NCBI GenBank assembly: GCA_031282945.1
Contig: JAITCX010000182.1
Coordinates: forward strand, 1-5,058
Reading direction: 5' to 3'
Length of the DNA stretch: 5,058 nt
Source: Elusimicrobiota bacterium
Lineage (GTDB): Bacteria; Elusimicrobiota; Endomicrobiia; Endomicrobiales; Endomicrobiaceae
The translations under genes and the position numbers were made by a program. Shown piece by piece: positions 1 to 5,008 of this stretch; within the stretch, counting starts at the first letter, position 1, and the number at the start of each line of letters is the position of its first letter. The notes below the pieces were generated by a model. It ran no database searches, had not been told where the DNA came from, and was given only the letters and a program-made list of their open reading frames with translations.

Positions 1-40
1 ACCGCCTCATTGCTACTCCTGCAAAATCTATAAAAAAAAT
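1..40. repeat. Left arm of a perfect 40-bp inverted repeat
   Basis: Bases 1-40 are the exact reverse complement of 568-607. The match stops at 40/568 on the inner side. On the outer side it reaches the window edge, so the true repeat may be longer. On the minus strand this arm carries AGGAG, five bases, then ATG AGG CGG (ATG at 10-8), so it points a translation start leftward out of the window. Read rightward on the plus strand, the same bases are open and encode PPHCYSCKIYKKN. The arm could belong to an invertible segment, a small terminal-repeat element or a duplicated gene start. Confidence 0.95.
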
Positions 41-556
41 TCAACTACAACTTTAACTAAATCTACGTCTCAATATTTCTTTTCATCTTTTGCAATGCAA
101 AACGCTGCGGCTATATCAAATACAGCCTATAAATATTCTTCACCCATTACTCAACCAAATTTCAACAATACAACAATCAATACTTCATATAAAACTTTAA
201 ATTCTAATGCCGCCGCAAAACCAAAAATTTCTCTCAACCCGAAAACATTTACTTATAAAAACCTAAGTTTTTATAAGATCCTCGGCGCCGCAAAATATGC
301 GCCGTTTATAAATCTTACACATAATTTCATGCCTGTTTTTTCCCTAAGCCGCGCTTTTATGAGCAATACGCAAAGCGCCCTAAACAGCGGCAAGCTTTAT
401 GCAATCAACTCCAATTTTTCTTTTAAGAAATCAAAATTAACTTTTATAAATAGCAGTGCAGATAAAGCGCATAAAACAATTTTTGCTTTTGATAATTTCA
501 ATATTTTTCTTGCAAACTCAGGGCCGCATATAAATAGCAATATTTGCCATTTATAA
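2..556 (+). CDS. Hypothetical open frame, 5'-truncated at window edge, doubtful
   Basis: This frame has no stop for about 184 codons, from the first complete codon at the window edge to TAA at 554-556. That is long for such A+T-rich DNA. The first 13 codons lie in the 40-bp repeat arm. The first internal ATG is at 95 and has no good ribosome binding site, so if the gene is real it begins left of the window. I recognise no family, signal peptide or domain. The product would be rich in Ser, Thr, Asn, Ala, Lys and Phe, with no Glu and only two Asp. That composition can mark a surface or structural protein, but it also arises when a frame lies antisense to G-first codons. The opposing minus-strand frame does look codon-like (many GNN codons) but has several stops. 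An 11-bp hairpin (252-277) lies inside. It could equally be non-coding. Confidence 0.3.
   Translation, partial: PPHCYSCKIYKKNSTTTLTKSTSQYFFSSFAMQNAAAISNTAYKYSSPITQPNFNNTTINTSYKTLNSNAAAKPKISLNPKTFTYKNLSFYKILGAAKYAPFINLTHNFMPVFSLSRAFMSNTQSALNSGKLYAINSNFSFKKSKLTFINSSADKAHKTIFAFDNFNIFLANSGPHINSNICHL
252..277. repeat. Perfect 11-bp hairpin inside the repeat-bounded segment
   Basis: Bases 252-262 pair perfectly with 267-277 around a CTAA loop. Just downstream is the GC-rich palindrome CGGCGCCG (283-290), and GGCGC at 284-288 can pair with GCGCC at 299-303. This makes a compact structured patch near the middle of the 607-bp unit. There is no T-run after the stem, so it is not a typical terminator. 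Confidence 0.6.
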
Positions 557-567
557 TAATACGCCGT

Positions 568-607
568 ATTTTTTTTATAGATTTTGCAGGAGTAGCAATG
601 AGGCGGT
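568..607. repeat. Right arm of a perfect 40-bp inverted repeat
   Basis: This is the exact reverse complement of 1-40, starting with A followed by eight T. On the plus strand it holds AGGAG at 588-592, a five-base spacer and ATG at 598, followed by AGG CGG. It therefore carries a complete translation-initiation signal pointing right. A 14-base perfect palindrome (608-621) abuts its outer end. Confidence 0.95.
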
Positions 608-660
608 GTAAAAATTTTTACCAAAAAATAGAAAAAATATTTCCCCATTTATCTTTTTAA
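598..660 (+). CDS. Possible 20-residue leader or truncated gene start
   Basis: ATG at 598 follows a strong AGGAG (588-592) at ideal spacing. The frame runs 20 codons to TAA at 658-660 and gives a Lys/Phe-rich peptide beginning MRRCKNFYQ. The ribosome binding site and first three codons lie in the 40-bp repeat, so the identical start exists in mirror image at the left edge. The simplest reading is a fragment of a duplicated gene start. A genuine small peptide is also possible. The stop codon overlaps the left arm of an imperfectly spaced stem (658-668 with 697-707). I recognise no family. Confidence 0.25.
   Translation: MRRCKNFYQKIEKIFPHLSF
608..621. repeat. 14-bp perfect A/T palindrome next to the repeat arm
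   Basis: GTAAAAATTTTTAC is a perfect palindrome starting on the first base after the 40-bp repeat arm. Such a site could be a protein binding or strand-exchange site, but A/T-rich palindromes of this length also occur by chance in DNA of this composition. Confidence 0.5.
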
Positions 661-707
661 AAGCGGAATTTAAATTTGAAATGACCTTGTTATTTTTTCC
701 GCTTTTA
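658..707. repeat. 11-bp inverted repeat with 28-base loop
   Basis: TAAAAGCGGAA (658-668) is the reverse complement of 697-707. The loop is 28 bases and no T-run follows the stem on either strand, so it does not look like a terminator. It is the first of three inverted repeats in the 608-836 leader before the lpoB-like gene. Beyond these three and the palindrome at 608-621, I see no convincing promoter in that stretch. Confidence 0.5.
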
Positions 708-746
708 CAAAAAGCAGCAAAAGGGGTCAGGGTCGTTAGTTTTTCT

Positions 747-773
747 GTTTCTCTTTTTTCAAAAAAGAGAAAC
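747..773. repeat. 27-base perfect palindrome (13-bp arms)
   Basis: Arms 747-759 and 761-773 are exact reverse complements around a single C at 760. One arm is pyrimidine-rich and the other purine-rich. As RNA the innermost pairs would open into a small loop, leaving a stem of about 11-12 bp. It ends 63 bases before the lpoB-like start. Its resemblance to the second palindrome at 796-814 suggests a two-part repeat element, or a leader that folds. Confidence 0.75.
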
Positions 774-795
774 ATGCCTTGTCGTTTGAGTTTTG

Positions 796-814
796 TTTCT
801 TTTGACAAAAGAAA
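796..814. repeat. 19-base perfect palindrome upstream of lpoB-like gene
   Basis: Arms TTTCTTTTG (796-804) and CAAAAGAAA (806-814) pair around a single base. The palindrome ends 12 bases before the GGAGG ribosome binding site of the lpoB-like gene. It could be an operator, an mRNA leader hairpin affecting translation, or half of a dispersed repeat shared with 747-773. It includes TTGACA at 802-807, but no well-spaced -10 box follows. Confidence 0.65.
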
Positions 815-836
815 TAATTTTATTATGGAGGTAAGA

Positions 837-1445
837 ATGAAGTTAGTAAATTTTGTTATGTGTCTAGTGGTGGGGCTTGGAGTTTTGGTTTTTAGCGCTT
901 GCGGCCCAAGCCAAACTATCGCAAGAGTGGACACCGGGGCGCAAATAGACCTAAGCGGAGATTGGAACGATACCGACTCGCAGCTGGTTGCGCAGCAAAT
1001 GATAGAGCAAGCCTTAAATGAACGCTGGCTTACAAATTTTAGCCAAAAGCATAATGGGGCCGAACCTAAAGTTATAGTCGGCAGTGTTATAAATCAAGCG
1101 CAGGAACATATAAACACGCAGACTTTTGTGTTAAACCTTCAGCGCGCTTTGATAAATAGCGGACGCGTACTCTTTATTCAAAGCGGCCAACAAAGAGCCG
1201 CCGTTAGAGCCGAACGCGCCGAACAAGCTGAGAATGCCCAAGATGCAAAAAGACAAAATTATGAAACTGCCAGCGATTTTATGTTGACGGGAACTATCAA
1301 CACAATTTTTGATCAAGAAGGAGGCAAACAGGTCAAATTTTATCAAGTGAATTTGGAGTTGACGGATATGGAATCAAACGTTATCGTTTGGACAGGCGAG
1401 AAGCAAATTAAGAAATATATTACAAAGAGAAAACTTAAAGCTTAA
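837..1445 (+). CDS. lpoB: LpoB-like penicillin-binding-protein activator lipoprotein
   Basis: The 202-residue product has a lipoprotein signal: Lys at 2, a hydrophobic core at 4-19, and Cys at 22 as the likely acylation site. The lipobox (FSAC) is slightly off consensus because Phe sits at -3. The mature part carries the LpoB family pattern: DLSGDWNDTDSQLV from 38, the VIVGSVINQ strand at 79-87, the LNLQRALINSGRV helix-strand at 99-111, an Arg/Glu/Ala/Gln-rich stretch at 120-145, DFMLTGTIN at 147-155, and the C-terminal YQVNLELTD...VIVWTGEKQIKK at 169-193. In enterobacteria LpoB sits in the outer membrane and stimulates the synthase PBP1b. Here the partner is not in the window, so the target is inferred and the symbol marks the family only. 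Start 837 is chosen over an in-frame ATG at 825 and the upstream open frame because GGAGG (827-831) precedes it and the signal peptide begins there. The next gene follows after 76 bases. Confidence 0.85.
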   Translation: MKLVNFVMCLVVGLGVLVFSACGPSQTIARVDTGAQIDLSGDWNDTDSQLVAQQMIEQALNERWLTNFSQKHNGAEPKVIVGSVINQAQEHINTQTFVLNLQRALINSGRVLFIQSGQQRAAVRAERAEQAENAQDAKRQNYETASDFMLTGTINTIFDQEGGKQVKFYQVNLELTDMESNVIVWTGEKQIKKYITKRKLKA

Positions 1446-1469
1446 TTTTTTTGTTTTGTTTTCGCAAAG

Positions 1470-1502
1470 CATCTCCATTTTCTAGGGGATGGGTTTTATA
1501 AT
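1470..1502 (+). promoter_or_regulatory. Weak hairpin and TATAAT between lpoB-like and COG3014 genes
   Basis: CATCTCC (1470-1476) can pair with GGGGATG (1485-1491) with one G-T pair over an eight-base loop. It is followed by a short T stretch and then TATAAT at 1497-1502. The stem could act as a partial terminator or attenuator, and the hexamer as a -10 box. I see no matching -35 box at 16-18 bases, so both roles are tentative. AGGAG at 1511-1515 serves the next gene. Confidence 0.25.
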
Positions 1503-1521
1503 TTCTGTAAAGGAGAAATAG

Positions 1522-2919
1522 ATGAATTTAAGAAAGAAATTTTTAGGCATTTGCAGTCTAGCGGTTTTAGTATTTTTGTCTGCTTGCGGAGGCGGCGCCA
1601 ATAAATATTATGGGCAGCTGCGCACGGATTTAGAGGAGAATAGGTTCAGCAAAGCGGTGGAATTAGTTGAAAGCTCTCAAGAGAAAATTTACGGCGAGAA
1701 AAATATTTTATTGTTTAATTTGGATGCAGGATTAACAAATCATTATTTCCAAAATTACGCTATAAGCAAAACATTTTTTGATGTCGCTAAAAAAACTTTT
1801 GATGATTTTTATACAAAGAGCGTAAGCGCGGGAGCTTTGTCTGTTGTGGCAAACGATTTGGTTTTGCCATATTATGGAAAGAGCTATGAGCGCGCGCATA
1901 TCTATGTGTTTAACGCTTTGAATTATATTTTAGAAGGGGATGCCAACGGCGCCGCAGTTGAAGCAAGACAAGCCGATGCATATTTAAAAACACTCTACCG
2001 CGATTTTTATAAAGACGATGGTTTTGTGCGTTATTTCTCAGGGTTAGTCTTTGAAAATGCGGGTTATATAAATGACGCTTATACCGAATACGGTCTAGCG
2101 CTTGCCGCATATAGAAATTCAATAAGCGGTGTGGCCGCTCCTCAGGATTTAATAGATTCCTATTATACAACCGCATTAGCTCTCCGTTTGGATTCCGTCG
2201 CAAGAGATATTAAATCTAAATATCCATCAGCTAAAAGCAATGCAATTCCTGCGGGACAAGGAGAAGTTATTATTGTAGATTATAATGGACTTTCACCTAA
2301 AAAAGTTGAAGAAATTATCACGCTGACGGTGGGAGAGGCTAATACTTATGTAAGCGCAACCACAGTAGGTTCAGCTCAGGCAAAAAAAGATCAAACAGCT
2401 AATGATGTGGCGGCAAGTCTACTCATGAATGATTATATTAAATTGGCTTTCCCCGCTTATCAAAGAATTCCGCATTCCGTTGCCGCTTTTTGGGTGGAGA
2501 CAGGCCAAGGGGATCCAATAAGATCTTATGTAGCGCAAGATATTGCAACAATTGCAGAAAAAACCTTAGCGGATGAAATAGGAAAAATTCGCGCAAAAAC
2601 CATTGCCTCTGCGGCAATAAAATATACTGCAGGTATGGTAGCGGCTCAAGCCGTCGAGGAGAAAGAGGGAAAGTTGGCAGGCATGGCGGCTAAAAAGGCT
2701 TTGACTATTGCTATGGCTGCATTGGCAGTCGCCGACACAAGAACATGGACGACATTGCCATCTGATATTTTGATGTCCAGATTCTTTCTGCCAGTAGGCA
2801 AACATACAATAACAGTTAGTTTTGTAAATGAAAATTCTAATGTTGTTAGAAGACAAACTATAACGGTAGAAGTTACAGAAGGAAAAAAGACTTTTGTTGT
2901 TGTAGAGACCTTGAGATAA
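1522..2919 (+). CDS. COG3014-type conserved outer-membrane lipoprotein
   Basis: The 465-residue product has a canonical lipoprotein signal: basic N-terminus RKK at 4-6, hydrophobic core 7-18, lipobox LSAC with Cys at 22, then GGG. Residues 25-230 look alpha-helical and TPR-like, with the conserved patch ERAHIYVFNALNYILEGD at 123-140 followed by AAVEARQAD at 144-152. A second part begins near GEVIIVDYNGLSPKK (247-261) and includes KLAFPAYQRIP (307-317). A helical stretch at 335-400 is Ala- and Lys-rich, and the end carries DTRTWTTLPSDI (405-416) and FFLPVGKHTITV (421-432). These match the uncharacterised COG3014 family as I know it. No enzyme motif is visible, and a scaffold or assembly role is likeliest. 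The gene follows the lpoB-like gene on the same strand, with AGGAG six bases before ATG, and a terminator lies 18 bases past its stop. Co-function with LpoB is inferred from position. Confidence 0.85.
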   Translation: MNLRKKFLGICSLAVLVFLSACGGGANKYYGQLRTDLEENRFSKAVELVESSQEKIYGEKNILLFNLDAGLTNHYFQNYAISKTFFDVAKKTFDDFYTKSVSAGALSVVANDLVLPYYGKSYERAHIYVFNALNYILEGDANGAAVEARQADAYLKTLYRDFYKDDGFVRYFSGLVFENAGYINDAYTEYGLALAAYRNSISGVAAPQDLIDSYYTTALALRLDSVARDIKSKYPSAKSNAIPAGQGEVIIVDYNGLSPKKVEEIITLTVGEANTYVSATTVGSAQAKKDQTANDVAASLLMNDYIKLAFPAYQRIPHSVAAFWVETGQGDPIRSYVAQDIATIAEKTLADEIGKIRAKTIASAAIKYTAGMVAAQAVEEKEGKLAGMAAKKALTIAMAALAVADTRTWTTLPSDILMSRFFLPVGKHTITVSFVNENSNVVRRQTITVEVTEGKKTFVVVETLR

Positions 2920-2937
2920 AATAAGAAGTATTTATTT

Positions 2938-2987
2938 GCCAAGCGCTGACCAAAACATCATTTGTCGGCGTTTGGCGTTTTTTGTTT
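2938..2987 (+). terminator. Intrinsic terminator after COG3014 gene
   Basis: Bases 2938-2950 pair with 2964-2976 through 13 base pairs, two of them G-T, across a 13-base loop. A T-rich tract (2978-2987, broken by one G) follows at once. The stem starts 18 bases after the stop codon, so it should end the lpoB-like/COG3014 transcript and separate it from the 3561-5008 pair. Confidence 0.75.
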
Positions 2988-3023
2988 AGCAGGCAATTAA
3001 AAAGATTGAATATCTGAGGGGAA

Positions 3024-3077
3024 GGGGCTTGGATAGCCGCAGGCTTTGCCTGCGGCTATCCCTTTTAGAAAACTCGC
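3024..3077 (+). repeat. Palindromic element A (14-bp stem, TTT loop, conserved flanks)
   Basis: GGGGCTT (3024-3030) is followed by a perfect 14-bp stem (3031-3044 with 3048-3061) closed by TTT. A 16-base tail, CTTTTAGAAAACTCGC, occupies 3062-3077. The same arrangement occurs on the minus strand at 3153-3205 with a different stem sequence. The stem is much more GC-rich than its surroundings. It is not a terminator in the usual sense, since only four T follow. It looks like a dispersed repeat of the REP or Rickettsia-palindrome kind, without being identified as either. Confidence 0.8.
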
Positions 3078-3466
3078 ATGGAAACATTGCAAAATTTTAT
3101 TTTAGATTTAGAAATTAGTTTTGCATTGCGCAAAAAAGTTTAAGAGGAGCAGGCGAGTTTTTAAAAGGCTAGCGCCCGCGCTTTGCGCGGGCGCTAGCAA
3201 GCCCCAGATACAATAGCGGGCGGAGTTTTACCAACAAGCCAAAAAAGCTAAAGAGATAAGTAAAACTCAAGCGGTTTAAAAAAAGAATTTTTACAAAAAC
3301 AGGGTTTAGCTTTAAGAGATAAAACAAACAGCGTTTTTATTTTTGGCAAAAAAATAAAAAGCTAAATAAAGATAAAAAGTTTATGGATTTCTACAAAAAA
3401 GAAATACCATCTGTCTCAAAAAAGATTGAACTAGCGCCTAGAAAAGCTGTTGATGAAAAAGGCTAA
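3078..3466 (+). pseudogene. Frameshifted remnant of a small hypothetical gene
   Basis: Protein-like segments continue in different frames. ATG at 3078 opens METLQNFILDLEISFALRKK and stops at 3141-3143. A second segment, RAEFYQQAKKAKEISKTQ (from 3217), is in another frame and ends at TAA 3277. A third, EFLQKQGLALRDKTNSVF (from 3285), returns to the first frame beside a run of seven A. The last passes through FMDFYKKEIPSVSKKIELAP (from 3380) in the remaining frame and stops at TAA 3464-3466. Each piece has natural-looking, Lys-rich, helix-prone composition. The intact gene may have coded about 120 residues. I recognise no family. Palindromic element B sits inside it, and no ribosome binding site precedes 3078. 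The remnant reading is an inference from codon texture. Confidence 0.45.
3153..3205 (-). repeat. Palindromic element B, inverted relative to A
   Basis: On the minus strand the order is GGGGCTT (3205-3199), a perfect 14-bp stem (3198-3185 with 3181-3168), a three-base loop, and a 15-base tail (3167-3153). The tail equals element A's 16-base tail with one base missing. The stem sequence differs almost wholly from that of A but has the same length and loop size. The element lies within the broken gene at 3078-3466 and is far more GC-rich than that gene. Confidence 0.8.
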
Positions 3467-3560
3467 AAAATGTCTAGCAAGCGCAGTGTGCAATAATTTA
3501 AAATTAGCAATTGGTTTTTCAAAGACGGCCAATTTTAAAATAAGAGGTTAAGGAGAAATT
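3467..3560 (+). promoter_or_regulatory. Short leader before the LPP20-type gene
   Basis: This stretch must hold the promoter of the downstream pair if they are transcribed separately, as the terminator at 2938 suggests. AATTGG (3509-3514) and CCAATT (3529-3534) form a 6-bp inverted repeat. TAAAAT at 3536-3541 resembles a -10 box, with TTGGTT (3511-3516) as a poor -35 box at 19 bases, which is too wide to trust. AGGAG at 3551-3555 is a clear ribosome binding site, five bases before ATG. Confidence 0.25.
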
Positions 3561-4202
3561 ATGAAAAGTAAAATTTTTGGGTTGTCTGCATTTTTAGTTC
3601 TAAGTTTTGCATTATTTTCATGCGGCGGCGGATCGCAAGTAATAGCAAACAGCAATGCAAGTCCTATAACGATAGTAGTTTTGGAAAGCGTTCCTAATAT
3701 TGCGACGCCCGACTGGGTAAATAATACGGACGATTTTTGGGAAGCGAACGGAAATTATTTATATCGCGGTATGGCCGAAGGGATGACAAATATGGAAGCA
3801 TCTCGTAGGAGCGCGCAGGCCTCCGCTGTAACGCAAATTGCCGAGCAGGTTAAGGCAACGGTACGCGTGGAGTTTTCACGGGCATTGGAAAGCGAAGCTT
3901 ATGATGAAGCGACAGGCATATATTTAAAAGATGTATTTTTCTCTGTTGTAGACAATTTAACTCTGAGCGGAGTGGCTGTTAAAGGGTCATACTCACAGAG
4001 GATTTCTGAAACCAATAGAGACACTGGGACGACAAAAGTTTATTATCGTTCTTATGTTTTAGCGCAGCTTAGCCAACAGGATTTCAAGAAACTTGTGGCA
4101 ACTGCTTTTGATAAAACCAGTACACAAATGACAGCAAATAAAAGCGCTAAAGAATTAGCTAAAGAAGTTGAGGATAGATTTTTTGCGGCGCAGGGACAAT
4201 AA
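3561..4202 (+). CDS. LPP20-type outer-membrane lipoprotein
   Basis: The 213-residue product has a lipoprotein signal: two Lys near the start, hydrophobic core 5-19, lipobox LFSC with Cys at 21, then GGGS. A short linker leads to an LPP20-like domain. It opens with TPDWVNN at 49-55 and GNYLYRGMAEG at 64-74, followed by an Ala/Arg helix (78-98) and the predicted strands KATVRVEFSRALE and DVFFSVVDNLTLSG at 98-137. Later come TTKVYYRSYVLAQLS (157-171) and a C-terminal helical tail rich in Ala, Lys and Glu. In this family the Trp and GYLY-like strands and the Ala-rich helix are typical. Characterised relatives include Helicobacter Lpp20 and the flagellar outer-membrane protein FlgP. No flagellar gene is visible here, so that role is not claimed. 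AGGAG at 3551-3555 fixes the start. Its stop shares one base with the next gene's ATG, implying translational coupling. Confidence 0.75.
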   Translation: MKSKIFGLSAFLVLSFALFSCGGGSQVIANSNASPITIVVLESVPNIATPDWVNNTDDFWEANGNYLYRGMAEGMTNMEASRRSAQASAVTQIAEQVKATVRVEFSRALESEAYDEATGIYLKDVFFSVVDNLTLSGVAVKGSYSQRISETNRDTGTTKVYYRSYVLAQLSQQDFKKLVATAFDKTSTQMTANKSAKELAKEVEDRFFAAQGQ

Positions 4203-5008
4203 TGTTTAGATCTCTTTTACTTTTATTTACGGCGGCTGTTTTAATTTTTAGTTCTTATGCGGCGGCCGCCGCAGAGACTAAGGGCGTCCAGACTGCTCAA
4301 GCGCCGAGCTGGGCGGGCAAAACATGGATTGACGGCAACTCCTATCTTTTCAGCGGCATTTCCGGCATAGCCGACAATTTGGCTGACGCCCGCCAGCAGG
4401 CTTATTTGGATGCGCTCTCAAAAGCCGCTCAGTATTTAGGAATTTCTTTAAGCGCAGCAACAAATTATAGTGTTACTTCAGATGCAAGCGCATTAAATTC
4501 TTCCACAAATATTACCACCGACCAAACTCAATTGACGCAAGGCATCATAAGAGATTTTCAGTATACTCAGGACAAAAACGGCATTGTGGGCTACATTTTA
4601 ATTGAATACGATAAGGCGGATATTGAAAGAGAAAGGCAGCGCAAAGAAAAGGTAGTTGAGCAAGAAAAGCGCCGCCTTTCAGAGCGTTCTAAAGTTGACA
4701 TTGCCATAAATTTAGATGAACGTTTAAAAGATTTGGCGGCAGATATTAGGACGGTTTTTAGTAAATTAGGGTATAAAATTGTTCCCGAGAGCGATACATT
4801 ATTAAATGTGAAAATTGCCAATGAGAGTTACCAAAATGTGAGAAATGGGATGATAATGTGCGTTTTAAAGGTTGAGTTTTCGCTTGGCCAAAAGATGCAG
4901 GTTTTGGAGGCTTTTGCTTACGGCAAGACTCAAGAAGAAGCTTTTCAAAAAACAGTTCAACGTTTGAGCGGCAATTTAGCGGGGAGTATTGATCCAAAAA
5001 TTTTCTAA
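4202..5008 (+). CDS. Secreted LPP20-like protein with charged linker and extra C-terminal domain
   Basis: The 268-residue product has a classical signal peptide with likely cleavage after the Ala run at 20-24; no lipobox Cys is present, so it should be free in the periplasm. Residues 34-138 repeat the layout of the preceding protein: APSWAGK, GNSYLFSGISG at 45-55, then an Ala/Arg/Gln helix (60-79), Thr/Ser/Asn-rich middle and a strand GIVGYILIEYDK at 127-138. A highly charged helix with Arg, Glu and Lys (139-165), possibly coiled coil, leads to a second alpha/beta domain (166-268). That domain ends in FAYGKTQEEAFQKTVQRL, a pattern seen in several periplasmic accessory domains but not assignable by eye. 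ATG overlaps the upstream TAA by one base, with AGGG at 4192-4195 as ribosome binding site. The pair is probably co-expressed as partners. I know no function for it. Confidence 0.7.
   Translation: MFRSLLLLFTAAVLIFSSYAAAAAETKGVQTAQAPSWAGKTWIDGNSYLFSGISGIADNLADARQQAYLDALSKAAQYLGISLSAATNYSVTSDASALNSSTNITTDQTQLTQGIIRDFQYTQDKNGIVGYILIEYDKADIERERQRKEKVVEQEKRRLSERSKVDIAINLDERLKDLAADIRTVFSKLGYKIVPESDTLLNVKIANESYQNVRNGMIMCVLKVEFSLGQKMQVLEAFAYGKTQEEAFQKTVQRLSGNLAGSIDPKIF

Noticed and set aside
802..826. TTGACA at 802-807 with TATTAT at 821-826 as a promoter.
   Set aside because: The spacer is only 13 bases, the hexamer is part of a palindrome, and transcription would start at or after the ribosome binding site.
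681..836. Upstream in-frame extension of the lpoB-like gene (52 extra codons from ATG 681).
   Set aside because: The extension runs through two perfect palindromes, has no ribosome binding site at 681, and would bury the lipoprotein signal peptide. GGAGG at 827-831 fixes the start at 837.
575..934. Minus-strand open frame crossing the leader and start of the lpoB-like gene.
   Set aside because: It overlaps a clear signal peptide coding region on the plus strand, lacks a recognisable product, and spans the palindromes. It is an antisense shadow.
1910..2942. Several minus-strand open frames of about 95-100 codons inside the COG3014 gene.
   Set aside because: They are antisense to a well-supported family member and have unnatural composition (rich in Arg, Asn, Cys or Ser). 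No ribosome binding sites support them.
3024..3205. The two hairpins as a CRISPR array or a pair of tRNA-like structures.
   Set aside because: There are only two units, in opposite orientation, with different stems and no regular spacers. No cloverleaf, anticodon loop or CCA end fits.
2999..3430. A 12-base direct match, AAAAAGATTGAA, at 2999-3010 and 3419-3430 as element boundaries.
   Set aside because: It is short and A-rich, the sequences diverge at once on the downstream side, and it does not align with the ends of either palindromic element. Chance is sufficient.
4591..4997. Minus-strand open frames inside the last gene.
   Set aside because: They are Ser/Phe-rich shadows of the charged linker and C-terminal domain on the plus strand, with no independent support.
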